From NCBI RefSeq assembly GCF_009834545.1, contig NZ_CP019427.1, positions 2,486,001-2,550,000 on the forward strand: DNA of 64,000 nt, written 5' to 3'. A model generated the notes under the pieces. It saw only the letters and a program-made list of their open reading frames with translations, was not told where the DNA came from and did no database searches. Of the stretch, positions 8,439-17,497 are shown piece after piece. This DNA comes from Pseudomonas sp. S04 (GTDB lineage: Bacteria; Pseudomonadota; Gammaproteobacteria; Pseudomonadales; Pseudomonadaceae). The stretch's first letter is position 1. Every line of letters starts with the position of its first letter. A program made the position numbers and the translations under genes.

Positions 8439-9839
8439 CTAATACTGCACCCGCATCACCAAGAACACCGACAACGCCGCCACCCACCACATGATGGGCT
8501 TGACCGTGTGTGCCTTGCCGATCAGCAACTTGAGCAGGACAAAGACAATGAAGCCCAGGGCGATGCCCAGGGTGATGGAGTAGGTCAGGGGGATCAGCAG
8601 GATCACCAGGAATGCCGGGATCGCTTCTTCATAGGACTTCCAGTCGATTTTGCTGATGGTGTCCATCATGAACACGCCGATCATGATCAGCACCGGCGCG
8701 GTGGCGATTGCCGGGACCAGGGACAGCAGGGGGGAGAGGAACAGGAATGGCAGGAACAGCACGGCGGCGACCAGGGCGACCATGCCGGTGCGACCGCCCT
8801 GGGAAATGCCGGCGGCCGATTCAATGTAGGCCGTTGCCGGGCTGGTGCCCAGGGGCGCGGAGGCCAGGGCCGCGAGGGCGTCGACGTGCATTGACTGCTT
8901 GATGTTGCGCGGGTTGCCGTCGGCGTCCTTGAGGTCGCCCGCTTCGGAGATGCCGAGAAAGGTCGACAGCGACTCGAAGAAGTTGGTGAACACCAGCACG
9001 AAGATGTACGGCAGGTACTCGATGTGCAGCGAGCCCAGCAAGTCGACCTGGCCGAGGAAGCTGAAGTCCGGCGCGGCGAACAGGCCGCTCCAGTTGACCA
9101 GCGTGACCGTGCTAGCGCCCTCGGGCCAATAGGCTGTGGCATCGCCCCACAGGCGGCCGATCGGGATCGCCAGCAAGGTGGTGCAGATGATCCCCAGGAT
9201 CAGCGCCCCCGGCACCTTGCGCGCCACCAGGGCAATGGTGATCACCAGGCCTGCGAGGAAGGTCAGGATGATCGGATTGAACGGTGCCGCGTGCACCACG
9301 GTGAACGGGTCGGCGCTGATGAACTTGGCGTTCACCAGGCCGATCAGTGCGATGAACAGGCCCATGCCACAGGAAATCGCATTGCGCAGGCTCGCCGGGA
9401 TGCCGTCGATCACCGCCTGGCGCACGTTGAAGAATGCCAGCACAGTGAAGATCACACTGGCCCAGAGCACGCAGCCCAGGGCGATCTGCAGCGGGATCTT
9501 GGCCCCGACCACCATGGTGTAGGCGAACAGGATGTTGATCCCCATGCCGGGGGCGATGAGGATTGGGTTGCGCGCGTACAGGGCCATCGCCAGGGTGCCG
9601 AGAAAACTCACCAGCACAGTGGCAGTGACCCCGGCGGAGAAGGGGATGCCGGCCGCCGCGTTGATGTCCGGGTTGACCACGATCACGTAGGCCGCCGCGA
9701 GGAAGGTGGTGGCCCCGGCGATGATCTCGCGCCGCAGGGTCGAACCTTCGCGATGGATGCCGAAGTAGTTTTCCAGCCATAACCTGAGTCTTGCGATTAA
9801 CCCGATGGGCGCATCGCGCAAACTGACCGGTTGGTTCAT
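8439..9839 (-). CDS. NCS2-family purine permease, AzgA-like
   Basis: 466-residue inner-membrane protein with about 12-14 hydrophobic segments, importing purine bases by proton symport. AzgA-subfamily landmarks are visible: ENYFGIHREGSTLRREIIAG near the N terminus, GMGINILFAY in the third helix region, and ESAAGISQGGRTG in the eighth to tenth helix region. GAGGAG precedes the ATG at 9839. It is in the same transcriptional direction as the NdmE-like gene (78 bp gap), which supports import of the substrate for the demethylase/deaminase. Adenine, guanine and hypoxanthine are the usual AzgA substrates; a methylated purine is possible. Confidence 0.85.
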   Translation of the reverse strand: MNQPVSLRDAPIGLIARLRLWLENYFGIHREGSTLRREIIAGATTFLAAAYVIVVNPDINAAAGIPFSAGVTATVLVSFLGTLAMALYARNPILIAPGMGINILFAYTMVVGAKIPLQIALGCVLWASVIFTVLAFFNVRQAVIDGIPASLRNAISCGMGLFIALIGLVNAKFISADPFTVVHAAPFNPIILTFLAGLVITIALVARKVPGALILGIICTTLLAIPIGRLWGDATAYWPEGASTVTLVNWSGLFAAPDFSFLGQVDLLGSLHIEYLPYIFVLVFTNFFESLSTFLGISEAGDLKDADGNPRNIKQSMHVDALAALASAPLGTSPATAYIESAAGISQGGRTGMVALVAAVLFLPFLFLSPLLSLVPAIATAPVLIMIGVFMMDTISKIDWKSYEEAIPAFLVILLIPLTYSITLGIALGFIVFVLLKLLIGKAHTVKPIMWWVAALSVFLVMRVQY

Positions 9840-9917
9840 GTTGATCTCCTCAAAGCGGCAAGGCTCGGTTGTTTGTTGTTGTTATATTTTTTTGGTTTGA
9901 TTCGAGTCGAACATGGG

Positions 9918-10556
9918 TCAGGCGGTTGCAGTGGCGAAAATCCCCGACATCACAGTGAAACCGGGCAAGCGTTTGATCCGGTCGGTCCAGCGCCGGATCG
10001 CGGGGTAGTCGATCAGGCTGATGCCAGCCTCGTCGGACAACATCACATAGGGAAAGCAGGCGATGTCGGCCACGGTCGGCAAAGGTCCGCTGCAGACCCA
10101 TCCCTGGTGTTGCCGCTCGCTGAACCACAGTTGTTCGTCGAGGATGCGGAACAGGGCGTGGGCGCCGTCGCGGGCTTTTTCGGCGTCAAGATCATAGTTG
10201 AAAACATCCGCCAGGCGCGCGGCCGAGGCAGTGGCTGTGATGCCGTCGGCAAATGCCAGCCACATGTTGACCTCGCCCAGGCGGCGCGCGTCCTGCACCG
10301 GGTACCAGGTGCCGCTGGCATCGTAGCGGGCGGCCAGGTAGGTGAGGATCGCCTGGGCGTCGCGCAGGACATATCCGTGGTCGTCGAGCACCGGCAACTG
10401 GCCGAGGGGGTTGATGGCCAGGAAGGCCTCGCCCTTGTGCTCCTTGCCCGGGTAGAACTCCAGGTCCACCGTGCTGAAACTCACGCCCAGCAGGTTCATG
10501 AACAGGCGCAGCTTGTAGCAGTTTCCGGACAGCTCGTAGTTGTAGAGTGTGATCAC
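9918..10556 (-). CDS. ndmE-like: Glutathione S-transferase-like protein, NdmE-like
   Basis: 212 residues with a thioredoxin-like N-terminal domain (MITLYNYELSGNCYKLRLFM, then NPLGQLPVLDDHGY) and an all-helical C-terminal domain, as in GST proteins. It starts at GTG 10556 behind GGGAG, 12 bp after the NdmD-like stop. In caffeine-degrading P. putida CBB5 a GST-like protein, NdmE, is needed to hold the NdmC-NdmD complex together for N7-demethylation of 7-methylxanthine. Gene order and neighbours here match that role. A structural rather than catalytic job is inferred from that system. Confidence 0.75.
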   Translation of the reverse strand: MITLYNYELSGNCYKLRLFMNLLGVSFSTVDLEFYPGKEHKGEAFLAINPLGQLPVLDDHGYVLRDAQAILTYLAARYDASGTWYPVQDARRLGEVNMWLAFADGITATASAARLADVFNYDLDAEKARDGAHALFRILDEQLWFSERQHQGWVCSGPLPTVADIACFPYVMLSDEAGISLIDYPAIRRWTDRIKRLPGFTVMSGIFATATA

Positions 10557-10568
10557 CTGCCTGCTCCC

Positions 10569-12281
10569 TTAAAGATCGAGCACCAACAGCTCGGATTTGC
10601 TGCGCGATACGCAAGGCATCAGGCAGCGGTTGGCTTGCCGCTCTTCGCGGGTCAGATAGACGTCGCGGTGCTCCGGTTCGCCATCCACCACCGCAGTGCG
10701 GCAGGTCCCGCACACACCTTGTTCGCACGAGGTGTCCAGCGTTATCCCGCGGGCCTTGAGGCTGTCCGCCAGGCTGACGCCGGCCGCTACGGTAAATTCC
10801 TCGCCGCTGCGTTGCAGGCGTACACGGAAGGGGTGGTCGTGGTCGTGGCTGACCTCGTTGGCGAACAGTTCGAAGTGCACCTGGCTGTCGCTCCAGCCGG
10901 CTTCGCTGGCCAGGGTGCTGACCAGGTCGATCAGGGCCTTGGGGCCGCAGACATACAGGTGGGTGCCGGCACTCGCCTGTTGCAGCACGATGCGCAGGCG
11001 TTCGCGGGTCTGCTGCGGGTCCAGGCCGGTGTGGATGCAGTTGTGCCGCAGCTGATGCAGGCGCTCGGGGAACGCCACGTGGGATTCGCTGCGCACGAAA
11101 TAATGCAACTCGTAGGGCCGTTCGGCGGCCTGCAGGGCCGCGCCCATGGCCAGCAGCGGGGTGATGCCGATCCCGCCGGCAATCAGAATCCCGGCGGTGC
11201 CTGGGACCAGGCGAAAATTATTCTTCGGCGCCGAGATGCGCAGGCGCTCGCCGGCTTTGAGGTCGTGGTGCATCGAACGAGAACCACCACGCGACTGCGC
11301 CTCCAGCTTGACCCCGATCACCAGGTGCTCACGCTCGTCGGGGGCGTTGACCAGCGAGTACTGGCGCACCAGCCCGCCGGGTGTATGCACATCGATGTGG
11401 GCACCTGCTTCGAAGCTGAAGCCGCCATCGGCGGGCAGGGCCAGCTTGAGGGCGACGATCTCGCTGGCGGTGGTCCAGTGCTGCAACACCTCGACTTCCA
11501 GGGTCTGCGCCGGACGGCGTACCACTGTGGCGGGCGCGATGCGCAGGCTGTCAGGGGGCCGGCTGCTGGCGATCAGTCCGGCCTGGTTTTCCAGGCGCTG
11601 GCGCAGCACGTTGAGGATCCGGTTATGCCAGCGCAGTGGGTCGATGCCGGGGCGCCCGACGAGGGTGCTGCTGTGCACGATGGTGCGCTCGGCACTCGCC
11701 GGCTGTAGCCAGAATTGCACCTGGCAGGGCTGCTCGGCGCTGCGCCAGGACAGTTGCAATGTGTTGTCGGTCTGTTGCAGTTGCACCGAGTCGAGCTGGC
11801 AGTCCGGATCCAGTTGGGCGTAACCGGCCAAGGCCTGGCGCACGTCGTCGAGGGCGGCCTGGAAGGGCAGGCTGCGCAGGTGCAAAGCCAGGGGTGGCAA
11901 AGCCGCTGCTGGCAGTTCTTGAGCCTGTTGCGCCTGCAGGTTGACCCAAATCATCCCGTGCGCTTCGCTCACCGCAAAGGTCCGCGCGCACACGCTGGCC
12001 GGCGGGGTGCTTTGCGAGGCCGCCGGAATCAGCGTGCAGCGGCCATCACCGCCCTGGTACTGCCAGCCGTGGTATTGGCAGCGCAGCCGGGAGCCGAGGT
12101 TGACGCCCAGGGTGAAACGCACGCTGCGGTGCGGGCAGCGGTTTTCCCAGGCGTTGACGCGCTGCTCGTCATCGCGCCAGAGCGCCAGTTCCACTCCCAG
12201 CAACTGACCGTGAAACACATGGCGTAGGGCAAGGTCGCTGCTCTGCGCCACCGGGTGCCAACGATTATCGGTCTGCTTCAT
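10569..12281 (-). CDS. ndmD-like: NdmD-like reductase with an extra N-terminal Rieske domain
   Basis: 570 residues in three parts. Residues 1-110 form a Rieske [2Fe-2S] domain with C49-P-H51 and C68-Q-Y-H71. About 260-480 is an FMN/NADH reductase of the phthalate-dioxygenase-reductase type (VRQYSLVNAPDE, GILIAGGIGITPLL, YVCGPKALI). The C-terminal 85 residues form a plant-type ferredoxin (CEQGVCGTC plus a distal Cys). This Rieske-reductase-ferredoxin order is the hallmark of NdmD, the shared reductase of bacterial methylxanthine N-demethylases, and long stretches resemble it. It starts at ATG 12281 and overlaps the upstream oxygenase stop by ATGA, so translation is coupled. It passes electrons from NADH to the oxygenase. 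Confidence 0.88.
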   Translation of the reverse strand: MKQTDNRWHPVAQSSDLALRHVFHGQLLGVELALWRDDEQRVNAWENRCPHRSVRFTLGVNLGSRLRCQYHGWQYQGGDGRCTLIPAASQSTPPASVCARTFAVSEAHGMIWVNLQAQQAQELPAAALPPLALHLRSLPFQAALDDVRQALAGYAQLDPDCQLDSVQLQQTDNTLQLSWRSAEQPCQVQFWLQPASAERTIVHSSTLVGRPGIDPLRWHNRILNVLRQRLENQAGLIASSRPPDSLRIAPATVVRRPAQTLEVEVLQHWTTASEIVALKLALPADGGFSFEAGAHIDVHTPGGLVRQYSLVNAPDEREHLVIGVKLEAQSRGGSRSMHHDLKAGERLRISAPKNNFRLVPGTAGILIAGGIGITPLLAMGAALQAAERPYELHYFVRSESHVAFPERLHQLRHNCIHTGLDPQQTRERLRIVLQQASAGTHLYVCGPKALIDLVSTLASEAGWSDSQVHFELFANEVSHDHDHPFRVRLQRSGEEFTVAAGVSLADSLKARGITLDTSCEQGVCGTCRTAVVDGEPEHRDVYLTREERQANRCLMPCVSRSKSELLVLDL

Positions 12282-13153
12282 GGCTGGCCTCCTGCAGCCT
12301 GTGTCGGCTGGTAAGTGCCGTAGCGAATGCCCTTGTCGCGCAACCAGCGGCGATAGGCACTGGACATCGCGTCGGCCCGGGTCGGGATCTCGAATTTCGG
12401 GTCCAGGGGCAGAGTCCGGGGCAGGTGGTTGGAGAGGATCATCAGGTCCTGGCTGAAAATGGTCTGCTGGAACAGGCGCAGATCGCGGTCGCTGCTGGTG
12501 GCGTCGACATAGGCCAGGACCACGTGGGCGATGCACCACTCTTCATCCAGCGGCTGGACAAACAGGCAGATGGCGTCGCGTCGCTCTGGCTGCTCGGGGC
12601 TGGTCTTGTACAGAATGGCGACGAAGGGGCGGGTCACGCGGTACACGTAGTGCGCCTCGATCGCTTGTTTCGACCCGGCGGCTGCCATGGGCTGGAATAT
12701 GCGGCAGTCGGTGGCCAGGATCTCGTCCCGCTCCTGGTCGACCTCTACCTTATAAGTGCTGATATCGGTGTAGGGTTCGGCCCCGAGAAAGCCGGTATGG
12801 ACGTAGGGGAAGTGCGCCATGTCGAGAAAGTTTTCCACCACGCGCAGGCCTGAGGCATGCACCTTCATCGAACCGGCCCCCAGCACCCGGCGGTCTGGTT
12901 CATCGAACTCCGCTATCTGGAAAAATTCCGCGTCAGGTTCGCCCAGGCAGACCCAATGGGTGTGATACAGGGTCGTGGTGCGACAAGGCGCGCCGCTGTC
13001 GTCGGCACGGATGGCGCTGAAGTGGCCCGCGCCGTCGCGACCAAAGCGGACCTCGTGGCCCAACAGCTGCGTACGGTAAATCCTGCCATCGACCAGGTCT
13101 TCCACGACGGCCAGTGGATACCACTGGTTCCAGATGCTCGATTCGATGCTCAT
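12278..13153 (-). CDS. ndmC-like: NdmC-like oxygenase lacking a Rieske domain
   Basis: 291 residues. The C-terminal catalytic part has the mononuclear iron motif N108-F-L-D111-M-A-H114-F-P-Y-V-H119 of VanA/NdmA-type Rieske oxygenases. The region that should hold the Rieske cluster (residues 20-75) has no CxH...CxxH pair, only scattered Cys57 and Cys69. NdmC of P. putida CBB5 is similarly short and Rieske-less and uses the cluster in NdmD. It starts at ATG 13153 with GAGGA 4 bases upstream; a further upstream in-frame ATG adds 17 residues with no family similarity. Likely reaction: O2-dependent removal of an N-methyl group, probably N7, from a purine, releasing formaldehyde. The substrate is inferred. 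Confidence 0.82.
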   Translation of the reverse strand: MSIESSIWNQWYPLAVVEDLVDGRIYRTQLLGHEVRFGRDGAGHFSAIRADDSGAPCRTTTLYHTHWVCLGEPDAEFFQIAEFDEPDRRVLGAGSMKVHASGLRVVENFLDMAHFPYVHTGFLGAEPYTDISTYKVEVDQERDEILATDCRIFQPMAAAGSKQAIEAHYVYRVTRPFVAILYKTSPEQPERRDAICLFVQPLDEEWCIAHVVLAYVDATSSDRDLRLFQQTIFSQDLMILSNHLPRTLPLDPKFEIPTRADAMSSAYRRWLRDKGIRYGTYQPTQAAGGQP

Positions 13154-13331
13154 AGGTTCCTCACCGGCGGATTTTTGTTTTTCCCCGACAGTAGAGAAAT
13201 CCACGGCATGAAACTAACGAGTAATGCTAATGGCTGGTATGAAAAAAAATACTACCTGGAAAAATGACCGGGTAGGCACCGCCAACATCGCCGATGGCGG
13301 TGTGTCAGGCGCTATCAATGTTGAAAATTCC

Positions 13332-13373
13332 GGCCCCATCGCGAGCAAGCTCGCTCCTACAGCGATGGGGCCG
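13332..13373. repeat. REP-type palindrome
   Basis: CCCCATCGCGAGCAAGCTCG and CGCTCCTACAGCGATGGGG form a stem, located between the NdmC-like promoter region and the convergent 3' end of the sugar-acid dehydratase gene. Confidence 0.85.
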
Positions 13374-13387
13374 GTCCAGTCTTCCCC

Positions 13388-15172
13388 TTAGTGAGAATGC
13401 CGTGGCTCGCCGCTGCGGGCGATGATGCGCAGGTGCAGGGTGGCCGGTTCCAGGCAGCCGCCGGTGGACAGTTGCCCGACCAGTTGCCGGTAGAGTTCCT
13501 GCCACGGGGTTTGCGAGGCCGGGATGTTTGGCTCCCAGGCTGCTCGGCGACGGGCCATTTCGGCTTCGTCGACCAGCAGGTTGACCGTCCGCGCATTGAG
13601 GTCGACGCTCAGCCGGTCATTGGTTTTCAGCAGGGCCAGGCCACCGCCCACGGCGGCTTCCGGGGACATGTTGAGGATCGACGGGCTGGCCGAAGTACCG
13701 CTCTGACGGCCGTCGCCCAGGCACGGCAGGGAGTCGATGCCTTGCTTGATCAGCGCCGCGGGTGGGGCCATGTTCACCACCTCGGCACTGCCGGGGTAAC
13801 CCACGGTGCCGACGCCACGGATCACCAGGATGCAGCGCTCGTCGATTTCCAGCGCCGGGTCGTTGATCCGCGCGTGATAGTCCTCCGGCCCCTCGAACAC
13901 GATGGCCCGGGCTTCGAAGCTGTTCTCCGCGCCGGGTTCCGACAGGTAGGTCTTGCGGAACGCTTCGCCCACCACCGACATCTTCATGATCGCGCTGTCG
14001 AAGAAGTTGCCGCTGAGCACGATGAAGCCGGCGCGGTGCTTGAGCGGAGTGTCGAAGGGGTGGATCACGTCGGTGTTGCTGGTCAGGGTGCTGCGCACGA
14101 TCTCGCCGATGGTCTGGCCGCTGACGGAGGCGCAGTCCTCGTGCAGGCGACCGGCCTTTTGCAGTTCGTGCATCACCGCCGGTACGCCGCCGGCGCGGTG
14201 GAAACCTTCGCCCAGATACTTGCCGGCCGGCATGCAGTTGACCAGCAGCGGCACGTCTTCGCCAATCCGTTGCCAGTCATCCAGGCTCAGCTCGACGCCC
14301 ATGTGCCGGGCGATGGCGATCAGGTGCGGTGGGCAATTGCTCGAGGCGCCCAGGGCCGAGGCCACGGCAATGGCGTTCTCGAAGGCTTCGCGGGTCATGA
14401 TCTGCGACGGTCGCACATCCTGGCGCACCAGCTCGCAGATGCGCTTGCCGGTGGCATAGGCCATCTGGCCGCGCTCGCGATAGGGCGCCGGAATGCTCGC
14501 GCAGCCGGGCAGGGACATACCCAGTGCCTCGGCCAGGGCGTTCATCGACAAGGCCGTGCCCATGGTGTTGCAGTGACCCACCGAAGGCGACGCCGCGGTG
14601 GTCATTTCCATGAAGCCTTCGTAGTCGATATCGCCGGCGGCGAGCAGGTTGCGCGCATGCCAGAGCACGGTGCCGGAGCCGATCAGTTCACCCTTGTGGT
14701 GACCGTCGAGCATCGGCCCGCCCGACAGCACAATCGCCGGCAGGTCGGTGGTCGCGGCCGCCATCAGGCAGGCCGGCGTGGTCTTGTCGCACCCGGTGGT
14801 CAGTACTACGCCATCGAGTGGATAGCCGTGGAGGATTTCCACCAGCCCCAGGTAGGCCAGGTTGCGGTCCAGCGCGGCGGTGGGACGGCGAGTCTGCTCG
14901 GCAATCGGGTGCACCGGGAATTCCATGGGAATGCCGCCGGCATCACGGATCCCGGCCTTGACCCGTTGCGCCAGCTCCAGGTGGTGCCGGTTGCAGGGCG
15001 TCAGGTCGCTGCCGGTCTGGGCGATGCCGATGATCGGGCGACCCGATTGCAGCTCTTCACGGGTCATGCCGTAGTTCATGTAGCGCTCGACATACAGCGC
15101 CGTCATGTCGGCGTGGGCCGGGTCGTTGAACCATTGCTCGCTACGCAGCGGGCGTTTCGGGGTGTCACTCAT
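13388..15172 (-). CDS. IlvD/Edd-family sugar-acid dehydratase (pentonate/arabinonate type)
   Basis: 594-residue iron-sulfur dehydratase. The three cluster Cys of the pentonate-dehydratase branch are at C60 (TPCNRHH), C128 (TTGCDKTTPA) and C201 (GHCNTMGTA). The length and C-terminal GDGRQSGTSASPSILNMSPEA fit L-arabinonate/D-xylonate/L-fuconate-type dehydratases rather than IlvD itself. The reaction is aldonate to 2-keto-3-deoxy-aldonate. It is co-oriented with, and 49 bp downstream of, an FAH-family gene whose relatives dehydrate 2-keto-3-deoxy-pentonates, and divergent from the LysR and semialdehyde dehydrogenase genes. The exact sugar acid cannot be told from sequence. Confidence 0.85.
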   Translation of the reverse strand: MSDTPKRPLRSEQWFNDPAHADMTALYVERYMNYGMTREELQSGRPIIGIAQTGSDLTPCNRHHLELAQRVKAGIRDAGGIPMEFPVHPIAEQTRRPTAALDRNLAYLGLVEILHGYPLDGVVLTTGCDKTTPACLMAAATTDLPAIVLSGGPMLDGHHKGELIGSGTVLWHARNLLAAGDIDYEGFMEMTTAASPSVGHCNTMGTALSMNALAEALGMSLPGCASIPAPYRERGQMAYATGKRICELVRQDVRPSQIMTREAFENAIAVASALGASSNCPPHLIAIARHMGVELSLDDWQRIGEDVPLLVNCMPAGKYLGEGFHRAGGVPAVMHELQKAGRLHEDCASVSGQTIGEIVRSTLTSNTDVIHPFDTPLKHRAGFIVLSGNFFDSAIMKMSVVGEAFRKTYLSEPGAENSFEARAIVFEGPEDYHARINDPALEIDERCILVIRGVGTVGYPGSAEVVNMAPPAALIKQGIDSLPCLGDGRQSGTSASPSILNMSPEAAVGGGLALLKTNDRLSVDLNARTVNLLVDEAEMARRRAAWEPNIPASQTPWQELYRQLVGQLSTGGCLEPATLHLRIIARSGEPRHSH

Positions 15173-15221
15173 GATTCATAGCTCTCTTATAATTGGATGA
15201 ATCGACAACCGGCGTCGGGCT

Positions 15222-16403
15222 TTAGCGGGCGAGCAGGCCTCGGGACGCCAGGTTGCGCAACAAGGCGCCGACGCCAAAGGTCCAGGGCGTGGCGGCAGAA
15301 CTGTGGGTCACGCGGTTGTGCAGGCTGCCGAGCAACGGGCTGCTGATGCGTACCTGGTCGCCCAGTTTGTGGGTGAAGCCGCTGCCGACGTGATCACGGT
15401 CCTCGGTCGGGGCGAACAGGGTACCGAGAAACAGCAGGAAACCGTCGGGATATTGGTGATTGGTGTTGAGGGTCTGCCCGGCCAAGTCCTCGGGATCACG
15501 GCTGATCTGGCTCATGGAGCTGGAACCGTGCATCCGGTAGCCGTCCGTGCCCTCGACCTGCAAGTCGACCACACAGGCGCGCACATCGTCCAGGCTGAAC
15601 TGCTCGTCGAACAGGCGAATGAACGGGCCGATGGCGCAAGACGCGTTGTTGTCCTTGGCCTTGCTCAGCAACAGCGCGCTGCGACCCTCGAAATCCCGCA
15701 GGTTGACGTCGTTACCCAGGGTTGCGCCGTGGATCTGCCCGCGGCTGTTGACCGCCAGCACCACTTCCGGCTCCGGGTTGTTCCAGATCGAGCCGGGATG
15801 AATGCCGATCTGGCTGCCGCTGCCGACGGCGGCGAGCACCGGCGCCTTGGTGAAGATTTCCGCGTCCGGGCCGATGCCCACTTCCAGGTACTGCGACCAC
15901 ATGCCTTGTTCGATCAACAGTGCTTTCAACTGCGCCGCTTGTGCGGAGCCGGGCACGATCGAGCGCAGGTTGTCGCCAATCACCCCATGGACGATAGCCC
16001 GCACCTGCTCGGCCTTGCCAGCATCGCCACCGGCCTGCTCTTCGATGACGCGCTCGATCATGCTCGCGGCGAAGGTCACGCCAGCGGCCTTGATCACTTG
16101 CAGGTCCAGCGGTGGCAGCAGGTAGGGTTGGCTCGGGTCGGCATCAGGACCGGTATTGGCCAACAGGTTTTCGACGCTGGTCAGGAACGTGCCGGGGGTT
16201 TGGCGTACTTCGGCCAGGGGCGCGTCCGACTCCAGCAAGTCACTCAGGGTCGCGAAGCGCTGCGACAGATCGAACACGCCATCGGTCCGCAGGACAATCA
16301 GCGAAGGGCCGGCAATCGGCCCTGGAACCCAGGCGCGACCAATCAAGGTACCGGCCACGCCATCGACCGGCAGGGTGTTCTCGGGAGTAAGCAGTAACGA
16401 CAT
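15222..16403 (-). CDS. FAH-family 2-keto-3-deoxy-pentonate dehydratase-like protein
   Basis: 393 residues of the fumarylacetoacetase superfamily, with an extended N-terminal domain. The C-terminal catalytic region carries NNPEPEVVLAVNSRG (metal-ligand Glu pair) and GNDVNLRDFEGRSALLLSKAKDNN. This long form matches proteins that convert 2-keto-3-deoxy-pentonate to alpha-ketoglutarate semialdehyde in the non-phosphorylating pentose pathway. AGGAAG precedes the ATG. It is first in a two-gene operon with the IlvD/Edd dehydratase, and the aldehyde dehydrogenase for its predicted product lies across the divergent promoter. Confidence 0.75.
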   Translation of the reverse strand: MSLLLTPENTLPVDGVAGTLIGRAWVPGPIAGPSLIVLRTDGVFDLSQRFATLSDLLESDAPLAEVRQTPGTFLTSVENLLANTGPDADPSQPYLLPPLDLQVIKAAGVTFAASMIERVIEEQAGGDAGKAEQVRAIVHGVIGDNLRSIVPGSAQAAQLKALLIEQGMWSQYLEVGIGPDAEIFTKAPVLAAVGSGSQIGIHPGSIWNNPEPEVVLAVNSRGQIHGATLGNDVNLRDFEGRSALLLSKAKDNNASCAIGPFIRLFDEQFSLDDVRACVVDLQVEGTDGYRMHGSSSMSQISRDPEDLAGQTLNTNHQYPDGFLLFLGTLFAPTEDRDHVGSGFTHKLGDQVRISSPLLGSLHNRVTHSSAATPWTFGVGALLRNLASRGLLAR

Positions 16404-16480
16404 GGCAAATCTTCCTGGTCCGTAAAGGCTTCACGCTATGACTGGCACTCGATAAACTCCAATGAGATATTTTCAGTAAT

Positions 16481-16499
16481 CGATAACTCCTGGTTATTG
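16481..16499. promoter_or_regulatory. Candidate LysR operator in the divergent promoter
   Basis: CGATAAC-TCCTG-GTTATTG, an inverted repeat matching in 6 of 7 positions. It lies between the divergent FAH/dehydratase operon and the LysR gene, and matches the perfect copy at 17492-17510. Confidence 0.6.
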
Positions 16500-16516
16500 T
16501 TTGACGAGGCACACCC

Positions 16517-17497
16517 ATGTCCGAACTGTCATTCTCCAGCTTCTGCGGCTGGCTCAAATTCCGCCATCTGCTGCTGATCGACACCCTGGGCCGCACCCGC
16601 AACATGCACTTGGCGGCGCAGCAGATGAACCTCAGCCAGCCGGCTATCAGCAAGATGCTCAAGGAAATCGAAAGCCTGCTGGGGTTTGCCTTGTTCGAGC
16701 GCCAGCCGCGCAGCATGCCGCCCACGGCGCTGGGCGAGCATGTCTTGCGGTATGCGCAGATCGCTCTGAATGACGCACGTTCGTTCGTCGAGCAGATCGG
16801 CAGCCTGCGTGAGGGCGGCCATGGTCATCTCAAGGTCGGCGGGATTTTTGCCGCCACCGCCATCGCCCTGCCCGAGGCGATTCTGCAGATCAAGCAGCGC
16901 TGGCCGCTGTTGTCGATCGAGGTGGTGGAGCAGACCAGCAACCACCTGATGGAGATGCTCGAAGAGAAAAAACTCGACCTGGCGGTGGCCCGGTTCACCG
17001 AGCACAGCCAGGAGCAACGCTACGACTTCCAGCCGCTGGCCCCGGAACCGTTCTGCATCGTGGTCAACAGCCGCCACCCGCTGGCAGACGCCGGGCCGAT
17101 CTCCTTGCAGCAGTTGGTGGACCTGCCGTGGATTCTGTACCCGGTGGGCACGCCGATTCGTGCGCGCATGGAACTGGCCTTCGCCGAGGCTGGGGTGGCG
17201 CTGCCGCGCAATACCGTCGACACCATCTCGATGCAGACCTTCCTCCAGGTCCTGCAGCGCGGGCCGATGATCGGCATGCTGCCGGATGCCATGGTCTATC
17301 CACTCCTGGAAAACGGCCAGTTGAAAGCCCTCGACACGCCCCTGCACCTGGCGCCACAGGACTACGGCATCCTCACCCGCAAGGGCGAGCAACTGGTGGG
17401 GGCGGCCCTGGAGTTCGCGCAGATCCTCACGGACAACGCCCGCCTGGCCAGGGACCAGGTGGCTGAAAGTGCGGCAGTCGCAGGTGAAACTCGATAA
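16517..17497 (+). CDS. LysR-family regulator of the sugar-acid locus
   Basis: 326 residues. The helix-turn-helix is NMHLAAQQMNLSQPAISKML (about residues 30-50), followed by an effector-binding domain with GHLKVGGIFAATAIALPEAI. It is close to the GbpR/CbbR-like group that controls sugar catabolism. GAGG precedes the ATG. It is divergent from the dehydratase operon by 113 bp and immediately upstream of the semialdehyde dehydrogenase operon. A candidate operator in each promoter suggests it controls both units; the second operator overlaps its own stop codon. The effector is probably a pathway intermediate. Confidence 0.85.
   Translation: MSELSFSSFCGWLKFRHLLLIDTLGRTRNMHLAAQQMNLSQPAISKMLKEIESLLGFALFERQPRSMPPTALGEHVLRYAQIALNDARSFVEQIGSLREGGHGHLKVGGIFAATAIALPEAILQIKQRWPLLSIEVVEQTSNHLMEMLEEKKLDLAVARFTEHSQEQRYDFQPLAPEPFCIVVNSRHPLADAGPISLQQLVDLPWILYPVGTPIRARMELAFAEAGVALPRNTVDTISMQTFLQVLQRGPMIGMLPDAMVYPLLENGQLKALDTPLHLAPQDYGILTRKGEQLVGAALEFAQILTDNARLARDQVAESAAVAGETR

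Noticed and set aside
12278..13153. Ordinary VanA-type Rieske monooxygenase
   Set aside because: The N-terminal region lacks the CxH and CxxH cluster ligands; its Cys and His do not have the required spacing.
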